A DNA stretch of 64,000 nt, taken from assembly GCF_016545825.1 (NCBI RefSeq), contig NC_052614.1:62789034-62853033 (forward strand), read 5' to 3'. The notes under the pieces are model-generated. The model did not search any database and was not told the DNA's origin. It worked only from the letters and a program-made list of their open reading frames with translations. The translations under genes were made by a program, and so were the position numbers. Position 1 is the stretch's first letter. Every line of letters begins with the position of its first letter. This document shows, piece by piece, positions 21,790 to 33,899 of this stretch. The stretch is from Eucalyptus grandis. Lineage: Eukaryota; Streptophyta; Magnoliopsida; Myrtales; Myrtaceae.

Positions 21790-24700
21790 TTCAAATGTAA
21801 AAAGACTTTACCACTTAATAGGCACTAAACAACCATTACCAACTAAGACTTTTGTCAAATTATAAACGGTTTAAGATTTAGGATTTTATGATGTCACTAG
21901 TTGTGTGTGCCGATGCTTTGCTATCAAGATATCGCATTGGATTAAAAATCTCTCCTACCAACAAAGCCGAGATGGAGTCTGAGAGATCAATGGTAGTGAA
22001 GGCGTGGTTCAATCGTTGTCGACGTAGTAGCGTGATGTGTCTTGCCCTGTTATACATCTGATAAATAAGATAAGGCCAAAATCGAAGAATGACTCCCTAG
22101 GTGAAAGGGGAAACATAGGGGTTCAAACTACCACGAGACTGACTAGAGGAGGTGGTGGAACAATCAGTATAGGGGGCTGATAATGATTACGGGTTGCGCT
22201 GATCCTAGGAGGATTGAAAATCCGATTGATCACGCATGAACCATCTACCTTGTTTAGTATGGAATAATGTCCATTTAATGTTTGCTTTTATTGAAAATCA
22301 TTCATATAGTGGTGAAAAAAAAAAACTAATCTCAATCATTTTTAATATTCAGTGCAACTAAAGTTATGACCTTCACTGTTAATTTCTCATATTGCATGAG
22401 AAATGAAAATTAACCACGCATGACGCATGAAAACTAGTTTAGTCTAATGTCTAGTTCAAGCATCAGCACTCCAAAAAAAAAAATGCAAAACCATCTTTGT
22501 CGTACTTTATTTTTGGGAAATGTCGTGGTATTAGGTACGCAAGCAATCGATCCATCAGAGGGATTAGATAATACAAACTCCATGCATAGCCCACTCGTTT
22601 AAAAGATTTAGATGGAAAAAGCTTATGCGGCGATGCACGTAGGGAAGAATTTTTTAGATAACTGCATATTGCGCAGTCATCGGACTTATCTTACCCCCTC
22701 GTAAAAATTATATTCACGATGGTGTATATAAAAGAGAACTAATTAGAGAGCGGATAGATTTGGCTCTAACCTTTCGAAAAAAATAATAATAGATTAATTG
22801 TCTCATGTTGGGTTGGGCGGCCAAAAACCATTTTTTTTCCCAGGTTCGGTCATGGCTTAAGTGATCGTCCATGATGAAAAATTGTGAAATTAATATGAAA
22901 CATCGGATTTTCAATGAAATTTAAAGATCGCTTGTTGACATGTCATGTGACGATGTGCGGTGTAAAAAGGAAAACGTCCGTTCACGATATTATGAAAACG
23001 AGCGGGCCACCTACTTGTGCTCGTGGCGTGGGTCAAACCAAGGTCTCCACCGACTGCCGTAATGGGCGGGGGACTGGTCCTTGCTAAAATAGTAAACACA
23101 AGAGACTAAATACTTGTCAACTTGGGACCAATCGCACAACCGCGTTAGGGCCAGATGGTTCCAAGATGATCACTTTATATTTGGAATCAACATCATAAGT
23201 GACGTGACAAGCGTACAAATAGCTAAGGTGCTTCGTGACGAAGGAAACTCATCTAGGTATGGTTTACCTCAAAGAACTTTTCGCTAAATTTGTACCATTT
23301 TTATCATATTATTTAATAAATGTTCGAAGAGACATTGTCATAAATTGATGCGAGAATATTCTTAATTTGCAGTTACTTGCATATTCATTTGATAAAAGAT
23401 TCAAAACCCTAATTAGCCGGATAAAAGTTGAGAACTTATAAAATCCCAATTAGTTGCCGCCCATCGTCCATAATTCTTTGCATTTTTTTCCATCAAGAAG
23501 TCTTCAGCATTCTCCTCATGTTCCTTAACCACCCGCCTGCTTAACCCGTTAGCAGAAATTCATCGATTTTATACTTGCTAATCCTAAAATGACGTCTCGA
23601 AATAAGATTCCTAGATAAGCATCCACGTCTTCCCCGAAAAAATTTTGGGTTCCAAAATTGACAAAATATCCAGTCAAATGACTACATCCAATTTTATGAC
23701 ATGCTTGTAAGTTTTTTTTTTCCCAAAAAAACTGATTCTTTTAAATTCCTGAGTTGGATCTTCTAGAATGATATCAGAATCTCTTGAGAGAATAAGTTAA
23801 AGATATTGGTACATTTTTAATCCAAAAACAATTGGTCATCACGGGAATTTTTGTTGACAGTCATGTGCATTGATGACTATGAACACAGTTGTTGGTATAA
23901 AGTGATGACGGATCAATGATTGAGACTGGTGTAAATTTAAGTAAGTGTCGAGTACAAAATTTGAGGACAATGATAATGCCAATTGATGGTTGAATCGAGT
24001 GAAAGCTTAAGAGTTATAAGAGTTCAAAGAGCAAGATAACGTGCAATTATTGAGACTGGAATTATGAAGATCAGTCGAGTCCATGGCACAACTAAAGAGT
24101 TACAATTGCTTACAGATGAAGTCAATATGCAATCGTGGAATTTGTTCATGGAGCCTAAGATTGTGGAGATGCGGTTGTGACCTTTGATTTGAATATTGAC
24201 CTTTGAGGAGCAGTAATGTCTTGTAATAAGTTATATAACCCGTGTTGAATTATTGTAAAAGGGATACATGATTATCAATACAAATTATGTATGTTTCGAT
24301 TTATCAATTCAACTCTTCAGTTCATGCATTTACTTTCTTCTAGAGTAATTAGTTCTAGTTTTTTGTGACACGTGCTACTTCCCGTCCGAATTGCCACGGA
24401 ACTCGATCCAATAGAATACCAAATATCATGTTTTGGTGAAGGTATTTCATTGAGAGGATGGATTAATCAAATGGGCGTGGCCTCCATGTAGCCAAATGAA
24501 GGATGATGCTGACATAATTTTTTGGCATTAATCTAATGCAACAACTAGAGCCGAAATAACGTAGCCAGACGAACAATGACATATTGATGTAGTCTTTGTC
24601 CCTTCCAATAATAGGGATGCCGTCAAGCCGTTCTTATTCTTCAACTCGCTATTTTACCTTATCAAACTTGATTTTTGCTAGGCACTTGAATCTCCGTGTA

Positions 24701-25130
24701 ATATCTATTGGCTATTGTCAAGTGTCACCGTATCATCAGGTGATTGATGACATGCTTTTTGGATTATCCAACCAGGTTCTCCACCCTTTTGATGAAGACT
24801 AATGAATTTTCTCCCTTGCGGTCCACTCTTGCCATCATTGGTGGCTTCGTTTGTGCTCTAGTTTTGAAGTTGCACATGGCTTTGACCAGTGGCTCTGTTC
24901 TAGTTTTGAGGTTGCATGCGGCTTTTAGTTGTTCATACTCCAGTCTTTTGTTTTCTAGTGAACGCTTCGGTTTCTAGGGCTTTTAAAAGAGTCGTCCGCG
25001 GTTGCTGCATACCGTCTGGCATTTAATAATCGAAAGACTCTTTTCACGCCCCTCAATACCAGACTCAACATTAGCCCATACAAACATATGGTCAAGCCTC
25101 TCGACTTTGAACTTAAACCTAATCGCTTGC
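21790..25130. other. Non-coding part of large repeat, copy 1
   Basis: No gene recognised. The DNA is AT-rich. Parts of it (about 23020-23750 and 24116-25590) recur inverted at 32902-33665 and 36768-35338. A 104-bp segment between two ATGGTT words (23155-23160 and 23259-23264) is missing from copy 2. Confidence 0.6.
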
Positions 25131-25299
25131 CTTATAAAGAAGCTTCCCCTATTCCTCAGAAGTGCACTCCAAATGGTGTCTCTTCCCCGATAAAAGAGTG
25201 ATATTAAATATAGGGCGAAAGAAGGTACGGCATCCCCATATGCTGCGAGCGCAAGGCCGGACGATGAAGCTCCTCTGCCAGGGTTTCGATTTCACCCCC
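25131..25299 (+). pseudogene. NAC-domain protein start fragment (copy 1)
   Basis: From 25245 the frame reads (A)SARPDDEAPLPGFRFHP, which matches the opening of the DNA-binding NAC domain (LPPGFRFHPTDEE) preceded by the acidic lead-in seen in some NAC factors. The codon that is ATG in copy 2 (51489-51491) is GCG here. A TATAAAG lies about 110 bp upstream (about 25133). After FRFHP the similarity stops, so only about 17 codons remain. The match is short and may be chance. Confidence 0.4.
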
Positions 25300-25320
25300 A
25301 CAAGCAAAAACGAAATACAA

Positions 25321-26894
25321 TCAAATTACTAAACAATACATTCATTTACTAAACAATACATTCATTAGATAATGAAATATTGAGTTCTCGCATGAAATAT
25401 TCTTCCTTTTATTTGATTTTTTTAAAGATATTTTTGCTAAGATAAATGAGATATTAACTTCTTCTTTTTTCCTCTATCGTCAAAACTGATTCAAAATAAA
25501 TTAAATGACCTGTGCCATCTCCCCATGATGGGTCACTCCCAAAATATAACTCCTGGCCACCAGGATTAGATTGATATCAAATTTTCTAATAGTGCCGTTG
25601 ATGACCTACTAGACTTTCACCATCGGAAAAAGCAAGGTTCGAGATCCTATGCCTTCTTAACCCACAACGTAAATTGGATTGAAGTTCCCTTTCACATGAC
25701 CTTCCGACGATCATATTGATAGAATTCGCTAGACAAGATAGAAAAACGCATTTAAGTACCGATCTTTTCTCAATAAGTTCCAATGATATTGTCTGGAGAG
25801 TCCGCCCATCATTAGCAGCTGAAAGTCCCCGGCGGTGGCGGCCTCCTACCCCCCTCCTGCCTTAAGCTTGCCTCCTCATAAAGGTGCCAACGAAATGAGT
25901 TCGCACTAGAATCTTAGTTTTTGCTAATCGAAAAAGAAGAATATTATTCACTAATTATGAGCATGAACCCCCATTAAAAAAAAAAAATCCACGCATGCCC
26001 AGCTCGCACGGAGCATCAACCGCTCCCCTTGATTATTCTCGGGTCCCCTTAAAAAAGCTCCGACGACTAAGCCGCTCAGCGCTTATTCAACACCGAGCAG
26101 CTTTTTTGAACACTAGTGTGAACGGGGCCATTTCCTTCTACTTTTTCCAATGCCCTAGTCTTTGTGTCTTCAACCTTGGGATAGCCTCAAATAAGAGAGG
26201 AGTTCAAGTCTTGTTATGTTGGTTTTGATTTTTGCTAAAAGCAAATGAGATTTTATGCATGACCAGAAACTGCATAACGACTCTGGGATAATCACCGATT
26301 CCATACTGTAAGTTCATGAATTAATGGTGATTTGGGGCGGGATGGACCCAAAAAAAAAAAAAAAAACACGTTTCTTTGCTTTCAAGATCTAACTAGACTG
26401 AGTTCGTGCTCCATCGAATTCGCACTATCGAGATCATGAGAAATTAAATCGAACGAATGCCTTTCTGAGAGAGGCTTTCGACATTTTGGTGGTAAAGATA
26501 GGAATAAAACTCCGTCGGTTTTGTCCTTGCCATGATTCAACGGTCATCATATACTTCTCTTTTTTTTAATAAACGAAATCTGCTTGTGTATAGCCCCCAA
26601 GATCAAAATATATGAGCAAGAGAAGACCTCGAACTTCCTTTTTCTTGAAGCTTCCAAATTTATTGATAAATTATGCAAGAGTCACATCCTTCTGACGATG
26701 GATACAACATGCAGACGCTAATATAGCCCTTCCCGTCCCTCATAGATTATACAATGAAACTAAAATATGACCCTCAAACTTATCGCGCAGCAAATTCCAT
26801 ACACACAATCTGCGAACATGAACACAAAGACAATCTTTCTTGCCTTCACTCGGTCCTTTCCTTACTTGCGACATGCCTGTCGGTAGCGCAATAT
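25321..26894. other. Non-coding, large repeat copy 1, 3' flank of permease
   Basis: No further gene recognised. It contains A runs (25977-25987, 26350-26366). About 25510-25640 has CCACCAGGATTAGATTGATA and is shared with the inverted third copy. Confidence 0.5.
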
Positions 26895-28875
26895 TTAGTA
26901 GTCGGTACTGAATGGCTTGAAGGACTTGAGGTCGAGAAATACATTGGCGACAGAGCCAGCGGCGGCAGCAATGGTGATAATGAGGCAAGCCACACTTACA
27001 ATCTGGAGGAACACCCACTTGGTGCTCCACTTGGGTATTTTCTTCTGCTTAATATACATCTCGACTGGGAAAAACACCGTGAGGGGCCAAAAAACCTAGC
27101 GCTCCGAGCAGCCCAACAATGTCGTTGAAGAATGGGAGGAGCATGGAGATGAAGGTGGTCCCGATCACGAAGACCGTCCTCCAGACCAACAGGAAGAGTT
27201 TGAGCTTGTAAGGGCTGCACCCGGGGATGGGGATTTCGATCTCCCTCGTGATGAACTGGCTGTTGGGAAATTTCTCAAGCAAGGTCTTCTCAACATAGGC
27301 GAATAGGGGTTGGCAGTTGAATTGGTACGCGCAGGCGAGGTGGATCACGGTTGCGGCGTTCGCAATGTCGACCATCCAGTATGGGTTGTAGAAGCCGAAC
27401 CCAGTGAGGAGGTTTTTGGGTGCCATATCGCCAAAGGCTGCGTAGCCCATGCACCCACGGATCATGTAGGAAACGGTCGTGGCTGCAATGCTAATAAGAC
27501 TCGCCTTCTTCATCGTCTTTGATTCAGATGGAGAGGACCGGATGGTGTCCTAAAACAAATACAAACTCATCATGTCAATGATTTCAATTCATCAGAACTA
27601 TTAACCATCACTAGTACTTTCTTGTGTCATGCATTTGAGAGAGCTCTGGTCACCTGAACTTCAACGAGGATGAGGAAGTACGAATAGGCAAAGGCGATGT
27701 CACCAAGAGCCTGGAAGTTCCTCCATATATTCTGCGTTGAGGTCAAGGCCCCGATGTTGATTCCAGTGAGACTTCCCTTAATTTTCCCTGTCTCTGAAGA
27801 TAAAACAAACCAGAAGAGAACACTAAATCAGAACTTTATAATTCGACTAGGTTCTACCACCAATGGAGATAGCTTAGAAACGTAAGTAGAGCAGTTTAGC
27901 AAGAACGCGCCTGCAAGTTTGACGATACAAAGGCCAAGTTCAATGATGGTGTAGGTCAAGGACATGAAGGCGGCAACGATCGACAGCCACCACAGCTGAT
28001 CGAAATCGGGGATCTGAGAGAAAATGATTTCGACGAAGCCAAACGCAATCATGTAAGGATTGCCGTTGATGTGACACGGGTCCTTCTCACCTTTCTCGTG
28101 GAAGCAATTGGACCTCTTGATAGCCCTGCAATGACCATGGAAGCCAATAAAATCAAACTCACATAACTTTTGACACCATCGAAATAGCAATCGCTAGAAT
28201 TCTCACTGCAGATATACTCACATCATACTGGTGGAAGATGCAATCATGTAACCAATGGCAACCCCAAATAGGTTCACGTATAGAACCAGCTCAAAAAGCT
28301 TGATTTTGAAGCTACCTGGAGAATTTAATCAAAGAGAATATTTTAGCACCCAACACAACATGATTGGACTTGACTCGGACATTAGCATGTGAATATGAAC
28401 ATGAACACAAATACAAATGTGACATACCAAGATTGTCACGGACAGCACCCATGTAGGCGTAGTTACGGTTGCTGGGGGTGGGGTCGCTGGAGCGATAACA
28501 GGTGATGAGGAGGGTGGAGGTGTAGTAAGTGACAAAGGCAAATAGGAGCATGATGGTTGGGCTGGCAACCCAGCCGAGCCGCGTGAAGGACCAAGCGAGG
28601 GACAAGCTTCCAGACCCGATCACAGCCGTGATCATGTCAGCGATTGCCATCACTAGGATATGTTATTCAAACACAAGTGATTCTTTGTGGTAGTTCACCC
28701 AAATCTTTCATAACAAGTCGTGGCAATTTTCACTTCACTCTTTTCGGAAAAGAAATGAATACAAAACAAAGTCACCTGTGCGTTTGGGGCGATCGTCATC
28801 GTTGAAGCATTCGAGGCCATCTTCTGGGGCGACATCAATGGGTACATGGAGGACCTCGTTGTTTGGATTCTCCAT
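26895..28875 (-). CDS. AAP: Amino acid permease (AAP family), near-intact copy 1 with one frameshift
   Basis: AAPs are plasma-membrane H+/amino-acid symporters of plants. Six exons are readable on the minus strand: 28875-28776 ([14 protein letters not shown]...RPKRT), 28652-28428 ([13 protein letters not shown]...[14 protein letters not shown]), 28315-28222 ([14 protein letters not shown]), 28125-27911 ([38 protein letters not shown]), 27793-27654 (GSLTGI...[14 protein letters not shown]) and 27549-26895 ([20 protein letters not shown] ... [13 protein letters not shown]). Phases join correctly; exon 2 is one or two codons shorter than usual. The hydrophobic segments fit the usual multi-pass transporter. 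One extra base in a six-A run (about 27090) shifts the frame in the GALGFWPLTV segment. If that is an assembly error the gene is complete. The intron after exon 4 starts with GC, not GT. Confidence 0.88.
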
Positions 28876-28882
28876 GCGAGCG

Positions 28883-28883
<1 letters not shown>

Positions 28884-28932
<49 letters not shown>
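28884..28932. repeat. (GA/CT)n microsatellite in the permease 5' UTR
   Basis: GA dinucleotide repeat with GCGA interruptions directly upstream of the ATG, read as CT on the gene strand. Copy 2 has a similar tract just before its ATG (56157-56178). Confidence 0.9.
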
Positions 28933-28934
<2 letters not shown>

Positions 28935-29011
28935 ATGCGAGTCGGGGTGGTAACAGTTGCAAGAGAAAAATGAAGTGAGAGATGCAAGGAGGCTTGAGGG
29001 AGGGGAGGCGA

Positions 29012-29019
29012 GATTTATA
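29012..29019 (-). promoter_or_regulatory. Candidate TATA box of permease copy 1
   Basis: ATATAAAT on the minus strand, about 140 bp before the start codon. Copy 2 has TATATAA at about 56263-56269, about 110 bp before its ATG. Confidence 0.5.
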
Positions 29020-30779
29020 TCAAAGAAGGCATATGTTGGTGGAGGACGACAACATGCAGGAAGTACGATTTTGACGCTGAATATGACGTCATGACGTGGG
29101 TCAATGTTTAACACGGTTATTCTGGTATCTAGAGATCTTGGTGGCGTCCATCGGCTAAATATTTCGGTATCTAGAGGTCTTGTTGGTATCCGCCCGCTAA
29201 ACGCACATTCTGTAATTAATAATACGAGCCAATTACATTTTTATTGCTTATTGCAGAATTTGCTTATAGTGAGAAAAATACATTTTTATTGATTTATTTT
29301 TGTAAGTGTTACTGGCATTTATTTTTAGGAAAATTCCACAAAAATGATAGAGCTTTAATAACAAAAGAATCTTAGCTTTTTGTTAATAGAAAAAGAAGAA
29401 TCTTATTTCATTAAAATATTCTATGAAAATTGCATTTGTGTTCTCCAAAAGTAGACTATATTTCCCAACAGTTTCAATGATGGAAAGCTGAGGCCTTACT
29501 TCTTAAACTTTAATTGTGGAGCAATCTTACTCTTGACGTTGATTTACAGTTATAGGAATCACGAGTCCTGCACGTGTTGTAGTCTTTTTTTCTTTGCACA
29601 TGTTGTTGTTACACATACAATAATTGCATGATTATTCACCAAGCCAATTCAATAGTAACCTACGAATTCCATTATAGTCTAAGTCATATGATTACTTTAA
29701 TCCATACCAAAGTGAGCAAAATTGTGAGAGGGCTGAGATCACCCATGATGAAAGCATAGGGAATAAGATGTGAGTGTTTCGCGATTTCTTCTTTTGGACG
29801 TAAAAAATTACGGGAAAGAATGTCGCTGCCCTGACGTGATGGCCGTTTTGTCAAATCTCCCTGATTTTAGGACTTAAGACCCTTCGAGGAAAAAGCGAAC
29901 TCCCATTTTTATTCATTGATGAGCCAATAGGGTAACGCACGGAATTGTGCTTGTACTTGACACATCGATGGTCCAACATTGTTACCGTCATCGGGTCCAC
30001 AAAGATAAGGAAGCCACCACTGTTTAAAAGCTCACCTTGAACCCATCTTCGATAAAAAAAGTGCCGCACGATCGCCCTTGAGAACGCGCTACGTGCATCG
30101 TCCCCAAAGGGCTTACAAATTTTCCGCGAACCACCTTGAAAGATGATCTACCTTGAACTCGAACGACGCTTTAGAAACCCCACCCTGAAATCGCGGAGGT
30201 TGTGGGCCCTTCGGGGCCCATGCACACGCGGCGCGTTCTCAGGGGCTCCCGCCGCAAAAGGTATAAAAAAAAAAAGGATAGGGGCGGGGCGAATCTCCAG
30301 GTCGGACAGTCGTAATCGCGTTGGGCATCGTCCTCCCGCCTTCGGATGTTGATAACGATGGGGAGGACCCCCTCGTCCCTCCATCGATTCGCCCCTAACA
30401 TTCTTAAAATTCGATAGGTTCCAACGTTAATTCTATAAAAAAGAGAAACGCTAAATCCTCTCCGTGTCGCCCCAAAAATCGGGACCACTCTAATACGTTC
30501 ATGCGATGAATTTTGGGACTTATGAAATACTTAGAGAAAATAAATATAATATGTTTCATGATGGTAGCTTTTTCTTTCCTTTTTGATAATCCAATGTGGG
30601 GAAAGAGAGACTTGGCCAGCTGGAGGCCTGTGAAATTTCCGCAAGCCTCATTAACTAATAAAATCCAGACCTTTTAACTTGAATACCTTGAACAAGGGGG
30701 GTTGTAGCTTTTTTCATGTATAAGTATATATTACTAGGACAAAACTTATTTCAAACAAAAAAAATTACAATTGGAATTG
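29020..30779. other. Intergenic upstream of the permease
   Basis: No gene recognised. About 29110-29200 has two copies of a TATCTAGAG.TCTTG.TGG.. unit. About 30100-30490 is a GC-richer island with short open frames on both strands and no recognisable family. Confidence 0.45.
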
Positions 30780-31427
30780 AATTTTAGTACACCTCTCTAT
30801 GTATTTGATTGTTGGTAGAAAAACATTATAGAAGATAATGTAGATCTAATTTAACTTTTCTTTGGGACAAGTGAAATGATGTTAAAACAATTTGACTAGT
30901 AGTTGGATACTAAGACAATAATAACTCATTCAACATAGTACTATATAGCTCATGACAATTATAACTAGTCAAATCACTCGTTTGCTTCAAATGATACATA
31001 AGATATCATTCAGCATAGTGTCATTTTGGTGGCTAGAGGTTTTAAAAGCAAGTTACATGACAAAGATCAATTCTCGACTAGGAACTCGCAATGAAAGAGA
31101 AGGTAACTTTGGTGGTGATGATTAGGAAGGCCGTTTATGTAGAGCACATATTGTGCCGGGTTCTGTTGTTTCTGAAGGATAATAGGAGGCTATACTTCCA
31201 GATCCGTTTCACGAGGATCAAGCCTCAAGCCTCCAAGAGAAATACTCAAATCACCTCACAAAATGACCAATTAGTAATACGGGTTACTCGAGAAGGCCTC
31301 TTACATCTATCATGGGATGGAAATTACGGGATCCAAATTTCACTTAAAAGTACAGCTTTGAAAGAAAGAGGAGACTTTTGTGCCATCTATTATTTAGGAG
31401 TCCCAATCACAAAGCACGCCTTCTATC
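30780..31427. repeat. 3' flank shared by the two ACC-oxidase-like copies
   Basis: This stretch matches about 37970-38215 plus 38860-39130 (shared TCATTCAACA, TAGCTCATGACA and the GGTAACTTTGGTG words). It marks a duplication of the ACC-oxidase-like locus. The second copy is interrupted by the element at 38228-38818. Confidence 0.65.
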
Positions 31428-31800
31428 CTAAGCAAACCCCCTGCATCCATTGCTCGTCAGTTTCCTCGTTGATTCAACCCTTGGCTCTTTCCCCTGAAAC
31501 TTCGTGGCTGCATAAAGCTTCAAGTAGTCCCCGAAGTTGTACTTCTCTGGGTACAGGAGCTTCGGTGCTGGCAAGATGACGGCATCGGGATTGTAGAACG
31601 GGGGCATGGAGAGGCGGCTCCCATTCTCCTCCACCATGACACGGTGCAAGATGCTCTTGTACCTCCTGTTGCTCAACACCTTGAGTTGGTCCCCACGGTT
31701 GATGCATACATGACATTGTCGGACGGCCAGATCGGCATCCATTACACATCATGGAGGAACTCAAGGCCGGACGCTTGGTCATCCTGAAGCATCACTATGA
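31428..31800 (-). pseudogene. ACC-oxidase-like 2-oxoglutarate/Fe(II) dioxygenase, C-terminal fragment
   Basis: The minus-strand frame 31742-31428 reads GDQLKVLSNRRYKSILHRVM, GSRLSM.PFYNPDAVILPAP and FGDYLKLYAATKFQGKEPR. This is the last part of ACC oxidases, the enzymes of the final ethylene step, and includes the third iron-ligand His (LHR) and the RLS oxoglutarate-binding motif. Similarity to the longer copy at 39149-40553 continues to about 31800 in another frame and then stops, so the 5' two-thirds are gone. The true substrate of this branch is not known from sequence. Confidence 0.82.
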
Positions 31801-31961
31801 TCCCACACGCATTAGAGCCAGATAAGGAACCAGATATTGGAGCCTCCATGGCAACCGCATACGAATTTTTTAAGAGTCCTAAAAGCTAAAGTCCTTTATG
31901 TGCTATCACGTGCGCTTCAAGCTAGGGCATAAACTGCTACCAATCATGGCAAGAGGGAAAC

Positions 31962-32669
31962 TGTTAAATTAGTGTCTCGAGTTCAAATTCGGATAATGCT
32001 TTGTTAAATTAAATTTGATGAGAGATTTTCCAAACAAATTACAAGTCGGATATAAAAAAGTTTCCTCTTCTTAGAGTTTCTTTTGGCGTACAAAAGAAAG
32101 AAAAACATAACCTATCCCTACAAGATAAAAGAGGAAATAAAAGATAAAATAAGAATTTCTGTATGAAGACAAAAGTTTGTTCACGTTGAAGATAAAGTGG
32201 TGGACCAGGTCAAATTATTGACCCTACGAAAGATAGAAAGGAGCCGCACGTCCACACACGTCTAGACGCCGCACAAGCCTTGAAGAGGTAGAGAATGTGA
32301 AGCTATACGCATGTGAAGAAGAGACGGTTCTTGTTTTGACATACGTAAAGCGTTTTACTTTCAGCTTGTATGTGCGGTAATTTTTATGCAATGAGTTTAT
32401 ATCCAAGTAAGTTATTTATTTATAAACACTTTGGGTTTGCAATTAAATCTAAGTGTGAGAAAGCAGCAGGCGTGTGAGCGATTATAAGCTCGATTTTTCT
32501 ATTATAGTAGATTATTTCCCGCTGGCTCTTTCTGTGGACGTAGATACCGATACTCGGACCGAACCACGTATATTTCTGGTGTTCTTATTATTTCTCTTTT
32601 ATTTCTCTAGTAATTTTGCGTTGACGTAAATTGCAAGATTTTATCGTTTCGGCATATTATATTCCAACA
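31962..32669 (+). mobile_element. copia solo LTR
   Basis: Begins TGTTAAATTAG and ends ...ATTCCAACA. Its 3' part has the plant copia signature GTGGACGTAG followed by GAACCACGTA. The flanking pentamers are GAAAC (31957-31961) and GAACC (32670-32674), a target duplication with one mismatch. No internal retroelement sequence adjoins. About 708 bp. Confidence 0.75.
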
Positions 32670-32689
32670 GAACCGACATGGAATTATGG

Positions 32690-32800
32690 AGACCAATCGA
32701 GTATGCCGGCGACTGTGTCGATCATTCATCGGTCATTCATCGGTCATCACTGTATGCCGACGACTGTGTTCATGGTCACTCATGCGCATGGCCGTCGACA
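32690..32800. repeat. Short minisatellite-like repeats
   Basis: GTATGCCG.CGACTGTGT occurs twice (about 32701 and 32751), separated by repeated ATTCATCGGTC words. Confidence 0.7.
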
Positions 32801-32901
32801 AAAAGTTCTCGTAATCACCAACTATATTTGGATTAAAAATATACCAATATCATTAAGTTATTCTCTCAAGATATTCGTATATCATTCTAGAAAATCCAAT
32901 T

Positions 32902-33665
32902 GAGGAATTTAATAGAATCAGTTTTTTTTTTTTTTGGAATAAGAAAAGTTACAAGCATGCCATAAAATTGGATGTGATCGTTGACTTGATATTTTGTCAA
33001 TTGAAGAACCCAAATTTTTTACACCGAAGATGGGGATGCTTATCTAGGAATTTAATTTCGAGACGTTATTTTAGGATTAACGAATAGAAAATCGATGAAT
33101 TTCTGCTAACGGTTTAAGCAGGCAGGGGTTAAGGAACATGAGAAGAATGCTGAAGACTTTTTGATGAAAAAAATGCAAAAAAATAAAAAATAAAAATTAT
33201 AGACGATTGGGCGGCAACTAATTCGGATTTTATAAGTTCGCAACTTTTATCCAACTAATAAGGGTTTTCCATCTTTTATCAAATGAATATGCAAGTAACT
33301 GCAAATTAAGAATAGTCTCACATCAATTTAGGAAAATGTGTCTTGGAACACTTATTAAATAATATGATAAGAATGGTACAAATTTATCGACGAGTTCTTT
33401 AAAGTAAATCATACCTAGATAAGTTTCTTTGCTGCGAAGAACCTTTTAACTATTTTAATATTTTATCATGTCCCGTCGATGTTGATTTCAAATACAATAG
33501 TGTCATGGGGGGACCGCCACGCACTAAGTTGTATGATTAGTTCCAAGTTGATATATATTCAGTCCCTCTGGACGATTATTTTAGCAAGGACCGCCGAGCA
33601 CGGCAGCAGTGGGTGGAAACCTTGGTTTCATCCACGCCACGAAAAGGATGGAGGTGGTGCTACAG
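32902..33665. repeat. Inverted partial copy of the large repeat (third copy, segment B)
   Basis: The reverse complement of about 23020-23750, recognisable by GAAATTCATCG, GGTTAAGCAGGCAG, GGATGCTTATCTAGGAAT and CCTTGGTTT.A.CCACGCCACGA. It is more diverged than copies 1 and 2 are from each other. Confidence 0.8.
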
Positions 33666-33899
33666 ACAGGCGAGAGAGGGCAGTCAGATATGGTGAAATC
33701 ACGCGGTCGTTTCGTGGAAAAATCCTAATCAGGTAACTCTGAGTCCCTATTTTATTCGAGATCCATCATATCGTATCCCTCCATTGCTAAAGAGTTGATT
33801 TCCGCGCCTTGTTAGAGAAAAGCTCCCTATCCATGAAATTTCCATGATAGAGTATGTCCGCTTGCCCAAATCTAGTTAATTTAGGGCTTTTTCTTGCCT

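Larger units (their letters stand above)
19897..28472. repeat. Large direct duplication, copy 1
   Basis: This stretch matches 46366-54751 base for base over long runs with scattered indels. It carries a minus-strand copia remnant, non-coding DNA, a NAC-like start and the 3' five-sixths of an amino acid permease gene. High identity ends inside exon 2 of the permease (28472/54751); beyond it only gene-level similarity remains. The left edge is at ATTTTTCCTTAACTTTAAAA (about 19897/46366). Confidence 0.93.

Noticed and set aside
26740..27220. Plus-strand and other-frame open reading frames over the permease last exon
   Set aside because: Shadows of the minus-strand AAP exon 6, which fits the family residue by residue.
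30148..30488. Short overlapping open frames at a GC-rich island
   Set aside because: No family, no splice or start context; could be an old promoter or repeat but nothing supports it.
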